DNA of 64,000 nucleotides, taken from assembly GCA_037126765.1 (NCBI GenBank), contig JBBCBC010000001.1, positions 24,784,804 to 24,848,803 of the forward strand, read 5' to 3'. Below the pieces are notes generated by a model. The model made no database searches. It had not been told where the DNA came from and worked only from the letters and a program-made list of their open reading frames with translations. Every line of letters starts with the position of its first letter. The first letter of the stretch is position 1. The position numbers and the translations under genes are program-made. Positions 34,746 to 47,363 of this stretch are shown piece by piece. Source of the DNA: Stenogyne calaminthoides. Its lineage: Eukaryota > Streptophyta > Magnoliopsida > Lamiales > Lamiaceae.

Positions 34746-35547
34746 TTACCCTTTTTTTATTATTATTTTTTTACTGAACAATATTAGTTGTTTTCACTTA
34801 AAAGTATTACGTGTTTCCATTGAATAATCAAGTAAATTGCGTCAAACCCCTAATTTAAAAAATAGATTTCAAATCCCTCTATGCTTAAAAAAATTTGTGA
34901 AACCCCCTCGTGGTTTAATAAATGTGTCACACACTTGCCTTTTTTCTAAAACAATTAACAACATCAATTTTTAACCCTTATTTCCCGTCTATCCTTTAGA
35001 AATTAATTTATCAAAATCACCGGAAAGATAAAAGGGCGAGAGAGCGACGATGAGGGGTTTTCTCCTTCAATAAAATTTCAAACTTAAATCGGTCAATATC
35101 TTAAAGGAACTTACTCGCTGTTAACGCCAAAGGCATGAACAAGGAGAAATTTTGTTGGTGATAATTTTCATTACAACGTGAACCAAATAGCTAAGCAAGG
35201 TATGTTCAAGTTTCTTTTAATAATTTTTATATTTTTTTTAATTCTTTTTTTGTATTGATTGTAGGATGCTATAAATTTTTGTTGTATTGATTGTTGGATG
35301 CTATAAATTGAGATTCGTGAGAAGAAGAATTGTACAAGCGCTCAGTAAAAGAAAAAGGTTTCTCGAAGATATGAAAAGATTTACAAAGACATGCAATATA
35401 TTTATGTATCTTCTAGATTATTCTCTTAAACAATAAGAATCATTTTTTTCACATAAAGTATACATCAATTATCTTATTATTTGTTTATCTTATTTTTCCC
35501 TTCACGGTCTCTGTATTTAATGTTCTTGTTCATGGTGTAGTTGCAGG

Positions 35548-37302
35548 ATGGGCGATAGTGAACCTGTTACAGGTCGGGATATATCTGGGACTAGTGAGAA
35601 AGTATATGAGATAAGAGTTGAAGCAGATGACTTTAGGATTGAATTTGGTGAAGGGGTGGGTGGGGAAGTAGTTGAATCAGAATTTAGTGATAATGATGAT
35701 TCTAGTTATGTACTTGGAGATGATTGCTCAAATTCAAATGGAGACTCAGATACCCCTTCTTGAATGTTTGAGGACTTAGATGATATATTTGTTGATAAAC
35801 CTGAGGATCATGGAAGAATAATTTATAAGATGACAAGAAAATTCATGAGGGAAAAGAAGAAAAAAAGTGCTGAGCAAGCAGCTAAGTTAAGAGAGGGTGA
35901 AGGCTGGTTTAGTGATGTTGAGTTAGATGATGCAAATAAGGTATATGCTAGTGATGAGAGTCTGGATGGATTAAAAAATAAATTCGGAGAGATTGTGGTT
36001 TGGATTGTAGCATGCATAAGGTTTTTAAAGCAAATAAGTATGTGTTGTCTTTGCTTAGTGTGGATGTAGGACTAAGATATTCAAAGTTGTATGATTATTG
36101 TTTGGCTGTTGAGCATCACAATCTATGGAGCTCTTTAGCTGTGAAGGTGAATGACGAGGTGACTCCTCCCAAATTTAGGAGGATGTATGTATGTTTGGCT
36201 CTTATGAAGAATGTTTTCTTGAGTGGTTGCAGACCTATAATAGGTTTAGATGAGTGTTTCTTGAAAAGATTGCATGCAAGGCAGTTGCTTTCAGCAGTAG
36301 GAAGAGATGGCAATGACAATATGCTTCCTATAGCCATTGCATATGTGGAGGTGGAAAAATAGGAAACTTGGGAGTGGTTTTTGAATTTGTTGTTTAAAGA
36401 TATTGGGGCACCAACTGATAGAGATTGGGCATTCATTTCAGATAGGCAAAAGGCTCTAATTGAGGCTGTGAATAAGTTGGCCCCAAATTCTGAGCATAGA
36501 TTTTGTGTAAGGCCCATGTATAACAAGCTCAAAACAAAATTTGAGAGTTTGGAGCTGAAGAGATTATTCTGAAAGGCTGCTTTAACATACTCTATTAGTC
36601 ATCATCACAGAATAATGAAGGAGATTGAGAGATTGTCTTCAAAATGGGGGAGATGAACAGACTGCATATGGGTGGTTGTCAAATGTTCCTTCCAAACATT
36701 GGGCAAGATGTTTTTTTCCAACAAACACAAAATGTGATGTAATTGTGAACAATTTGTCTGAGTCTTTTAACTCATATATAATGCCTTCAAGGGATTTGCC
36801 TATAATGTATGTATTTGAGTGGATAAGAAAAAAATGTATGACCAGGCTTCAAATTATGAGAGAAGGGATGAAGAAATACAATGAAGTTGTGTGTCCAAGC
36901 ATAATAAAAAAGATAGAAGGTCAGAGGAAGTTTAGTAGAATTTGTTTTGCTGACTGGGCTGGTGAAGACAAATATGAGGTGATGCACGACCTGAACAACT
37001 ACACTGTCCATTTAAAAGAAGGTCATTGTCTTTGTGGCATGTTCCAATTGTGCGACTTTGCATGTTTTCATGCAATTGCATGCATAAGCTTACACAGGTT
37101 AGATGTGACATAATATGTGGACAATTTTTTCAGGAAGGAAGTGTATTTAAGGGTTTATTCACATATGATTAATCCAATACCTATGATGCAAGATTGTAAA
37201 GATTCCGGTAAAGGATCAATCGGCCCTCCCGATGTGAGAATGAAGAGGCCATGCCTAAGAAAAGGAGAAGATGACCACACTGTCTGGGTGCAACAAAAAT
37301 AA
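35548..37302 (+). pseudogene. Mutator-like transposase, 5' and central part
   Basis: An acidic N-terminus starts at 35548 with a stop at 35761-35763. The frame shifts near 35996-36010, where the FLYWCH-like N-terminal region seems shortened. Then come the MULE transposase core with GCRPIIGLDECFLK and AVGRDGNDNMLPIAIAY (DDE fold), a TAG at 36360-36362, a TGA at 36570-36572 and a frame change near 36625. Next is the block ESFNSYIMPSRDLPIMYVFE and a SWIM zinc finger (CLCGMFQLCDFACFHAIA) near 37030-37085, with a TAA at 37111-37113. It ends near 37302, where a ~16-kb insertion starts; the tail resumes at 53369. Decayed, non-functional copy of a MURA-type transposase. Confidence 0.88.
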
Positions 37303-38410
37303 ATATCATCGTCTACTTTACTAACTCGTAGTAGTGGCAAGCAATGGGTTGATCCATAGGGAATGTAGAATAATTATTGTGCATCGCAAATGGATTTAAT
37401 GAAGTCATTAAACAAACAAATAGGGTGAGTTTGGATTGGTTTTCTAAATACTACTAAAACAATAAATTACTAGAAAAATAACAATTAATCTAAGAAGGAA
37501 ATTCAATCAATTAAATGGGATTCCAATTCACGATTCAATCATCCCTCAACTTTAACATCGTAAACTGACTGTAATGTTTACTCTATTTAACTACAGAATT
37601 AATGTCCCTTAGTAGACAACAAACTCTGTCTACCGATTCTTATCCCTTAATTATACTCAATTGAAATAAGATCTTCAACGATTCTTTTTAACTGAATAGT
37701 CTAGATACAATCTAAATTTAATCCAGCAAAAGCAATAGGCATTAGGATAAAGGGCAAACAAAATCCCAAATACGCAAGCTCAATTTTGAAAGAACCCGAT
37801 TTAAATCACCATAGCAAAATATTACAAGTTGCAATCAATTGCCATAAATATGTAACAATAACGGATTACAAATTTATGAACTAGCTAACACACAAGAATA
37901 ATCTAACATAGGTGATCAATCTAAATTAAATATTCAAGTATGTTGAAAGTTAAAGTAGATAAAATAAATAACCCCAAGATGAATATATAAACGTCACGAG
38001 ATCAAGTAATAAACATTAAAGTATGAGTTTCGAAATCCCTAAAATTAAAATAAAAGCACTAGCTAAACATCGTTACAAAATCCATAAAAACTCAAAACTA
38101 CTGACGTGCCTCTCTCCAAAACCTGTCATCTCCAATTAAAACTCTCCTCTATATGTCCTCCGCCCAACTCCTCTCTTAAGCTATATATAACAATAGGTTT
38201 AACAAGCTCATCCAATGGGCCTTAATTCAATCTTTATATGATATGGAGTCAAGTCTCTCAAATCTTAATTAATATACACTCTCTTCTTGCTTGTCGATCA
38301 CGCCAATCATATATAAAATAACCACTTGGCTTGATTTCATGGGCTTATTATGTAAATTTGGATTAAAAGCCTCTTCCCTGAACTTGGCTGCTATGATGGG
38401 GGCATGGTCT
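37303..38410. repeat. Unclassified repeat, left flank of copia A
   Basis: About 1.1 kb with no ORF, separating the Mutator-like coding region from copia element A. Phrases such as GGCAAGCAATGGGTTGATCC suggest a dispersed LTR-type repeat by resemblance only. Its right part appears to resume at 53059-53368 beyond element A. No termini or target duplication identified. It could instead be an intron of the transposase gene. Confidence 0.4.
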
Positions 38411-40228
38411 TGTTGGGGAATTAGTTGCACATATCTATTCGGGATGAATATTTAAATACAAATTTAATTCTTATAATTATTACTAGCATGAATTAATCAT
38501 ATATTAATTCAAATAATAATCCAACAACAAATCATGCATATAATCAATTCACGTAAATCCTACGCATGCGGAAATTCTACGAGTTTACGTGAACATACCT
38601 CTTGGGACGGCAATGGTCTTGTTGATTAGACACACCAAAAGAACTTCTCAAGTATTCCCTTAATCCTTGCTCGACTATCCGGTGGTAGGACGCTTGCGAA
38701 CAATTTAACAAAAGGAAAATAAACTTTGTTGCACCACCTTTGTGGATTTACTAATTTTTCCAGCACATGGAATTGTACTTGGGAATGAAAGAATCATCTC
38801 ATATTTATAGAGTAGTGGTGGTCGAAATTTTGGGGCAAAAACAATGTGGGAAAATATTTTCTTGATCTCCAAAAAATCTTGAATATATCTCCTATATTCT
38901 TTTTTCCATAATTATAATATTCCACAAAATCCCACCTACTCTTTGTTATGGAGTATTTTCAAAAAATACAGGGCAAGAATCCAAGATTTGGATCTTCTTG
39001 ATTTTATGAGATATTCTTGTATTTCAAGAAATACATATCCTCCATAATATATTTTCAAGAAAATCAATAAAAACTTTCTTTCCCTTAGTTATCAAAAATT
39101 TCGAAATTGCTCTATGGATAACAAAGTGGGAGATTTCTTGAATTTAATGAGATAATCTTGTATTCCAAGAATACATATCTTCATTCCATAACAAAATTCA
39201 AAGAAAATCTTTCTCCCCTTTTATCCATAAAGTTCGAAAATTATGAGGAAAAATAAGCAACAATATTTATTTTATTTTAAACACTTTTTCAGTTATTGGA
39301 CTATATGTTGGGCTACTTAGGGGGCCTTTAGGAGAATTAAGATTGGATCTTCCAATGGATCTTGAATTATCAATATTGAGCCACAATATTATTCAATCCC
39401 ATAAATATTAATTAATCTCACTACATAATTAATATAGCATTATCCATCTTAACCCATATTAAAGTCAATATGGCTCCCGGTTATTATTTCCCGTGTTTAA
39501 GCCACTGAAATAGCTTTCCATTAATTAATATCTTTTGTCCTTGGTTAAGGAACGGTTCAACATTATTATCCATACCGGAAACTAGTTCCACTTGCAAGAT
39601 TTGGTATGAAAAAACTTATGAACCTCCCAAGGGGGCAAATCGAACAAGCGTACTTGCACACGATTCTCCGTATTAAATCTTAGCAATCACATGTGACCAA
39701 TAATATTGTCCAAGATAAAAAGTATTGAATCTCGTTGATTCTCTACCCATGATAAGTCAAAGCAATAGTTACCAACCACACGTGATCCTATTTAAGGAAC
39801 GAAGATTAAGAAATAACGAACCCACCGAGGTCTAATTCTTCCTTGTTCGATTCAAGAATTTGTCCTCCTCAGAGGTCCTATTCAAATTCATCGGTCATGC
39901 ACTAGTGTAATCTCTTGGTCAAGACAAGCCAATCCGAGCCTTACACTTCAACCTTTCACGATGGATTGTTCATTTTCCATCTAGGTCGTGAATGGTGTAC
40001 TTTTTTTAGTTACAAGGGATTGTTAATTTAATCTTTTGTGATCCGGTATCACTAAATTAACTACAATGTAACACGTCTTATTTAATGAACAGTTATGCAA
40101 TAAATATATGTAACATTCAATGATATTTACAAAGATCGATGATAAACAATTTATTTCAAAGAAATAAGTCCGAAATTCAGGTTTGATTATACAAAGTAAA
40201 AGCATATTTTCGAAAGATAATCCCAACA
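38411..40228 (-). repeat. 3' LTR of copia A
   Basis: 1818 bp. Compared with the other copies it lacks about 30 bp (the ATTATCTAGCCCATTAATTA segment). Confidence 0.92.
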
Positions 40229-40359
40229 ATCTCCCACTTATACTCAAAGTCTGCTTTTAAGTATACTACAACATGTCTCGTGTAGTTCCTAATTAAAGAC
40301 ATCTAATGTCACCTACACGAACCTAATAATTTCTCCCACTTATACTCAAAGCAGTTAGC

Positions 40360-43300
40360 GGGCAACTGTCTTGGCGCCCATTCCTTCCACATGTCTCTCG
40401 AATGTATTCGAGGCGAACCCTTTGTGAATGGATTTGCTAGGTTGTCTTCGCATTTATATCTTTGCCACCTCTATATCTCCTCTCTTAACGATATCTCGTA
40501 TAAGATGGTATTTCCTTTCAATGTGTTTGCGTGCCTTGTGGGCTCTTGGTTCCTTTGAATTTGCAAATCGCTTCTGCATTGTCACAATAAATGTTGATTC
40601 TCTTTGGGCAAATTCGAACTACATTCAAGTCCACTAGGAAGTTCTTGAGCCAAACCGCTTTTTTCATTTGCCTCAAGCGGCTACATATATTCGCTTCCAT
40701 GGTAGAATCTGCGACGATTTCTATTTAGACGCTTCTCCATGTCATGGCTCCTCCGCCCATGCAAAACACACTACCGGAGGTAGATTTTCTGGAGTCTATG
40801 TCTGATTGGAAATCTGAGTCCGTGTAGCCGATGGGGATTAGACTATCTGACTGATAAATTAACATTCCATCCCGAGTTCTTTTTAGATACTTCAGAATAT
40901 TTTTAACTGCCGTCCAATGTTCTTTCCCCGGGTTACTTTGATATCTTGCCATCATGCCAACGGCAGCGTATATCCTGGTCTCGTATACATTGCATACATA
41001 AGGCTTTCGACAGCCGAAGCATAAGGAATGCCTCTCATGTCATATATCTCCTTTTGTGTCTTAGGGCACATTTTCTTGGATAGATGGATTCCATGTCTGA
41101 AAGGTACGAAGCCTTTCTTGGAATCCTGCATGCTGAATCGTTTCAAGATAGTGTCTATGTATGAAGCTTGCGATAAGCCTATCATCCTTTTCTTGCGATC
41201 TCGAGTGATCTTGATCCCAAGGATGTATGCGGCTTCCCCTAAGTCCTTTATATCAAACTATTTTGAAAGCCATGCCCTTACGTCTGACAATACCTTTACA
41301 TCGTTCCCGATGATCAGAATGTCGTCTACGTATAGTACTAAGAATACCAATGCAGTTCCGACACGCTTTTTGTACACACAACTTTCGAACTCATTTTGAT
41401 CAAACCATAAGGCTTTATAACATGATCAAAACATTTTTTCCAAGCTTTGGATGCCTGTTTGAGTCCGTAAATGGACTTCATGAGCTTACAAACTAGGTGT
41501 TCTTGGCATTTTTCAATGAAGTCTTGGGGTTGTTGCATATAGATCTCTTCATCAAGACTTCCGTTAAGGAAAGCTGTCTTGACATCCATTTTCCAGATTT
41601 CAAAGTCGAGATGCGCAGCAATTGATAAGAGAATTCGGATGGACTTGAGCATGGCTACGGGCGAAAAAGTTTCCTCATAATCGATCTCTTCTTTCTGAGT
41701 ATAACCTTTCGCCACGAGTCTTGCCTTGAAGGTTTCCACCTTCCCGTCCGGTCCTCTTTTTCTCTTATACACCCACTTGCAACCAATGGGTTTGACCCCA
41801 TTAAGTGGTTCGACTAACTCCCACACTCCGTTATGATACATAGAACCCATTTCGGCTTTCATTGTTGTTTGCCAAGAATCTGCATCCTTGTCTTGGATTG
41901 CCTCGTCATATGTCCATGGGTCGATTAAATCTTGTCAAGAATCAAGCCCGAGGACTCTCCTATTCCCATGAATCTCTCGTGCTGTTTCACAACCCTCCCA
42001 CTACGACGAGGTTTCGGTTGTGTAAGTGTGTCGTTTGGTATGTCATCTTGTACAGTTGGCATTGAGGTTAACCCCCTTAGCTCATTTAAGGTAATCTCAC
42101 TTCTGGGTCTTCTTTCGTTCATATAGTCTTCTTCCAAAAATCTAAAGTGGGTGCTTATTACCACCTTTTGATCTTCGGGACCATAGAACATACACCCTTT
42201 TGTTCCCTCGGGGTATCCCACAAACAACCTTAAGTCTGATCGAGAATCCAATTTACCTGCTTCCTTGTCCAACACGTAGGCCGGACACCCCCAAATTCTC
42301 ATGTGTCTCAAACTAGGCTTGCGCCCGGTCCACAATTCTTTGGGAGTTTTGGGAACCGATTTGGATGGCACCAAGTTCAGAATGTAGGCTGTTGTTTCCA
42401 AGGCATGACCCTAGAACGACTTGGGAAGATCTGCATAAATCATTATAGATCTAACCATTTCCAAAAGAGTTCTGTTTCTTCGCTCTGCTACCCTGTTTTG
42501 TTGAGGGGTTCCGGGTGCAGTTAGCTGGGATGCAATCCCTTCATCAGACAAGTAGTTCAAAAACTCATCGCTGAGGTATTCGCCACCACGATCGGATCGT
42601 AGAGACTTGATATGTTTTTCCCTATGATTCTCTGCTTGAGCCTTAAATTCTTTGAATTTCTCAAAGGTCTCAGATTTATGCTTCATAAGGAAAATATAAC
42701 CGTACCTTGAGTAGTCATCAATAAAAGTGACGAAATACTCATAACCTCCTCTTGCTTTAGTTGACATTGGACCACATACATCTGTGTGAACGATTTCTAA
42801 CACTTCTTTGGCTCTATTCCCCTTGGCTCCAAACGCCCTCTTGGTCATTTTACCCTCCAAACATGATTCGCAGGTTGGAATTGGTTCAACTTGGAGAAAC
42901 TCCAGTGAACCGTCTTTCACCAACCTTTGGATCCTCTTTGGATTTATATGTCCCAATCTTAGATGTCATAGAAGTGTCTCGTTCACGTCTGATGAACGTT
43001 TTCTTTTCTCGGAAACAGTTGATGTGTTATAGGATGCATTTCGTGAGTGGTGTGCACAGTTAATTGTATAGAGATTATTCGACAACGTTTCATGACAGAT
43101 AAATTTATCAAAAAGAGAAATGGTAACAACTTTATTAAAAGTAACCGAATATCCATCAAGAAAAAGTTTAGAAACTGAAATTAAATTCTTTCTAAAATTC
43201 GGAACTTAAAGAACATCTCTTAAAATTAAAACTATGTCTTCAAAAGACAGGTGCACTTCTCCCACTGCTTCAGCTGCCACTCTCGTAGCATCGCCCAGTG

Positions 43301-43409
43301 TGATGAGGATCTCACTCCCACTAAGTTGTCGGGTCCATTTGAACCCCTGTAAAGTGAAACAAACATGATAAGTGGATCCCGTATCCACCACCCATAAATG
43401 GGAGGCATA
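40360..43409 (-). pseudogene. Copia A protease-integrase-RT-RNase H, broken
   Basis: Reading leftwards: protease motif VVDTGSTYH at about 43393-43367 right at the B junction; pre-integrase GHINPKRI; integrase with D (HTDVCGP), D (SDRGGEY) and E (NRVAERRNRT) in 42956-42411. A TAG near 42411 sits where relatives have the Trp of an FWG-type motif, then the integrase tail runs 42401-41925. RT follows at 41862-41338 with YVDD still readable near 41330, then RNase H-like pieces 41185-40518 in other frames. Several frame changes and stops make this copy inactive. Confidence 0.9.
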
Positions 43410-45247
43410 TGTTGGGGAATGATTTGCACAGATTTATTCCGGGTGAATATTTAAATACAAATTTAATTCTTATAATTATTACTAGCATGAATTAATCATA
43501 TATTAATTCAAATAATAATTCAACAACATATCATGCATATAATTAATTCACGTAAATCCTACGCATGCGGAATACTACGAGTTTAAGTGAAGTACCTCTT
43601 GGGATGACAGTGATCTGGCTGATTAGACTAACCAAAAGAACTTCCAAAGTATTCCCTTAGTCCTTGTTCGACTATCCGGTGGTAGGACACTTGTTGAACA
43701 ATTAACAAAAGGAAAATAAATTATGTTGCACCACCTTTGTGGATTTACTAATTTTTCTAGCACATGAAATTGTACTTGGGAATGAAAGAGTCATCCCCTA
43801 TTTATAGCTAGGTGATGGGCAAATTTTTTGGTAGAAAAACAATGTGGGAAAAACTTTTCTTGATCTCCAAGAAATCTTGAATATATCTATCATATTCTTT
43901 TTCTCATAATTATAATATTCCACAAAAATCCCACCTCACCAATATTATGGTATTTTTGAAATATGGGGTCCAAGATTCCAAGATTTGGATCTTCTTGAAT
44001 TTATGAGATATTCTTGTATTTCAAGAAATACATATCTTCCATAATATCCTTTCAAGAAAATCAAGAAAATCTTTCTTGCCCTCTATATTTCAAAATTTTC
44101 GAACCAACTCTATGAATAACCAAGTGGGAGATTTCTTGAATTTAATGAGATAATCTTGTATTCCAATAATACATATCTTCATTCCATAACAAAATTCAAA
44201 GAAAAACTTTTCTCCCCTCTTATCCATAATTTTCGAAAATAATAGGAAAAATTAAGCAATAATATTTATTTTATTTTAATCACTTTTTTCAGTTATTGGA
44301 CTATATGTTGGGCTACTCAGGGGGCCTTTAGGAGAATTAAGATTGGATCTTCTAATGGATCTTGAATTATCAATATTGAGCCACAATATTATTCAAGCCC
44401 ATAAATATTAATTAATCCCACTACATAATTAATATTGCACTATCCATCTTAACCCATATTACAGTCAATATGGCTCCCGGTTATTATTTCCCGTATTTAA
44501 GATTATCTAGTCCATTAATTAATTCAAGCCACTTAAATAGCTTTCCGTTAATTAATATCTTTTGTCCTTGGTCAAGGAACGGTTCAACATTATTATCCAT
44601 ACCGGAAACTAATTCCACTTGCAAGATTTGGTATGATAAAGCTTATGAACCTCCCAAGGGGGCAAATCAAACAAGCGTACTTGCACACGATTCTTCGTAT
44701 TAAATCTTAGCAATCACATGTGACCAATAATATTGCCCAAGATAAAAAGTATTGAATCTCGTTGATTCTCTACCCATGATAAGTCAAAGCAATAGTTACC
44801 AATCACACGTGATCCTATTTAAGGAACGAAGATTAAGAAATAACGAACCACTGAGGTCTAATTCTTCCTTGCTCAGTTCTGAAGAATTTATCCTCCCGTA
44901 GGTCCTATTCAGTGCATCAGTCATGCACTAGTGTAATCTCTTGGTAGAGACAAGCCAATCTGAGCCTTACACTTCAACCTTTCACGATGGGTTGTTCATT
45001 TCCATCTAGGTCGTGAATGGCGTACTTTTAGTTACAAGGGACTGTTAATTTAATCTTCTGTGATCTGGTATCACTAAATTAACTACAACGTAACACGTAC
45101 GAATTATTGAACAGTTATGCATTAAATATGTGTAACATTCAATGATATTTAAAGCATCAGTGATAAACAATTTATTTCAGTAAATAAGTCCGAAATTTAG
45201 TTTTGATTATACAAAGTAAAAGCATACTTTCCAGTATAATCCCAACA
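43410..45247 (-). repeat. 3' LTR of copia B
   Basis: 1838 bp, TGTTGGGG...CCCAACA; equal in length to the 5' LTR with a few percent visible differences near its start. Confidence 0.93.
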
Positions 45248-45357
45248 ATCTCCCACTTATACTCAAAGTCTGCTTTTAAGTATACTACAACATGTCTCGT
45301 GTAGTCCGTGACATCTAATGTCACCTACACGAACCTAATAATTTCTCCCACTTATAC

Positions 45358-47336
45358 TCAAAGCAGATTGGCAACGGTCTTGACACCCATTCCTTCCACA
45401 TGTCTCTCGAATGTATTCAGAGGCAGACCCTTTGTGAATGGATCTGCTAGGTTGTCCTCAGACGCTATCTTTGCCACATCAATATCTCCTCTCTTAACGA
45501 TATCTCGTATAAGATGGTATTTCCTTTCAATGTGTTTGCTGGCTTTGTGGGCTCTTGGTTCCCTTGAATTTGCAACTGCTCCGGCATTGTCACAATAAAC
45601 AGTGATTCTGCTGGGCAAATTCGGAACCACATCTAAGTCCACTAGGAAGTTCTTGAGCCAAACCGCTTCTTTCGCTGCCTCGCAAGCAACTACATATTCG
45701 GCTTCCATGGTAGAATCTGCGACGCATTTCTGCTTGACGCTTCTACATGTCACGACTCCTCCCCCCATGCAAAACACACTACCGGAGGTAGATTTTCTGG
45801 AGTCTATGTCTGATTGGAAATCTGAGTCCGTGTAGCCGATGGGGATTGGACTATCTGACTGATAAACCAACATTCTATCCCGAGTTCTTTTTAGATACTT
45901 CAGAATATTTTTAACTGCCGTCCAATGATCTTTCCCCGGGTTACTTTGATATCTTGCCACCATGCCAATGGCAAAGCAGATATCCGGTCTCGTACACAGC
46001 ATTGCATACATAAGGCTTCCGACAGCTGAAGCATAAGGAATGACTTTCATGTCATCTATCTCCTTTTGCGTCTTAGGGCACATTTTCTTGGATAGATGGA
46101 TTCCGTGTCTGAAAGGTACGAAGCCTTTCTTGGAATCTTGCATGCTGAATCGTTTCAAGACAGTGTCTCTGTATGAAGCTTGCAATAAGCCTATCATCCT
46201 TTTCTTGCGATCTCGAGTGATCTTGATCCCAAGGATGTGTTCGGCTTCCTCTAAGTCCTTCATATCAAACTGTTTTGAAAGCCATGCCCTTACTTCTGAT
46301 AACACCTTCACATCGTTCCCGATGATTAGAATGTCGCCTACGTATAGTACTAAGAATACCAATATAGTTCCGACACGCTTTTTATACACACAACTTTCAA
46401 ACTCGTTTTGATCGAACCCATAAGACTTTATAACATGATCAAAACATTAGTTCCAAGCTCTGGATGCCTGTTTGAGTCCGTAAATGGACTTCATGAGCTT
46501 ACAAACTAGGTGTTCTTGGCCTTTTTCAATGAAGTCTTGGGGTTGTTGCATATAGATATCTTCATCAAGACTTCCGTTAAGGAAAGCTGTCTTGACATCC
46601 ATTTGCCAGATTTCAAAGTCAAGATGCGCAACAATCGATAAGAGAATACAGATGGACTTAAGCATGGCTACGGGCGAAAAAGTTTCCTCATAATCGATCC
46701 CTTCTTTCTGAGTATAACCTTTCGCCACTAGTATTGCTTTGAAGGTTTCCACCTTCCCGTCTGGTCCTCTTTTTCTCTTGTACACCAACTTGCAACCAAT
46801 GGGTTTGACCCCATTAAGTGGTTCGACTAGCTCCCACACTTTGTTATGAAACATAGAACCCATTTCGGCTTTCATTGTTGTTTGCCAAGAATCTGCATCC
46901 TTATCTTGGATTGCCTCGTCATATGTCCATGGGTCTGATTCGTCTTGTCCGGGAATCAAGTCCGAGGACTCTCCTATTCCCATGAATCTCTCGGGTTGTC
47001 TTACAACCCTCCCACTACTTAGAGGTTCCGGTTGTGAAAGTGTGTCGTTTGGTATATCATCTAGTACAGTTGGCATTGAGGTTTGCCTCCTTAGCTCATT
47101 TAAGGTAATCTCACTTCTGGGTCTTCTTTCGTTCATATAGTCTTCTTCCAAAAATCTAAAGTGGGTGCTTATTACCACCTTTTGATCTTCGGGACCATAG
47201 AACATACACCATTTTGTTCCCTCGGGGTATCCTACAAACAACCTTAATTCTGATCGAGGATCCAATTTACCGGCTTCCTTGTCCAACACGTAGGCCGGAC
47301 ACCCCCAAATTCTCATATGTCTCATACTAGGCTTGC
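45358..47336 (-). pseudogene. Copia B integrase tail, RT and RNase H
   Basis: One continuous minus-strand frame from the deletion junction to a TGA at 45358-45360, except for one TAA at 46447-46449. Integrase-tail residues (MRIWGCPAYVL, FVGYPEGTK) lead into RT (IGCKLVYKRKRGPDGKVETF, MDVKTAFLNGSLDE) and RNase H (GYTDSDFQSDIDSRKSTSG, STMEAEYVVA). The RT catalytic box reads YVGD instead of YVDD (46345-46334), losing one metal-binding Asp. The frame is otherwise well preserved compared with A. Confidence 0.93.
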
Positions 47337-47348
47337 GCCCGAAACCGT

Positions 47349-47361
47349 GGCTCTGATATCA
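47349..47361 (-). other. Mutated primer-binding site of copia B
   Basis: Minus-strand TGATATCAGAGCC, one base off the TGGTATCAGAGCC of element A. The change probably occurred after insertion, because a mismatch near the primer end would weaken priming. Confidence 0.85.
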
Positions 47362-47363
47362 GT

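Noticed and set aside
34833..34960. Left terminal inverted repeat of the Mutator-like gene pairing with 53705-53820
   Set aside because: The two regions do not match as inverted copies by eye, so no TIR pair was called.
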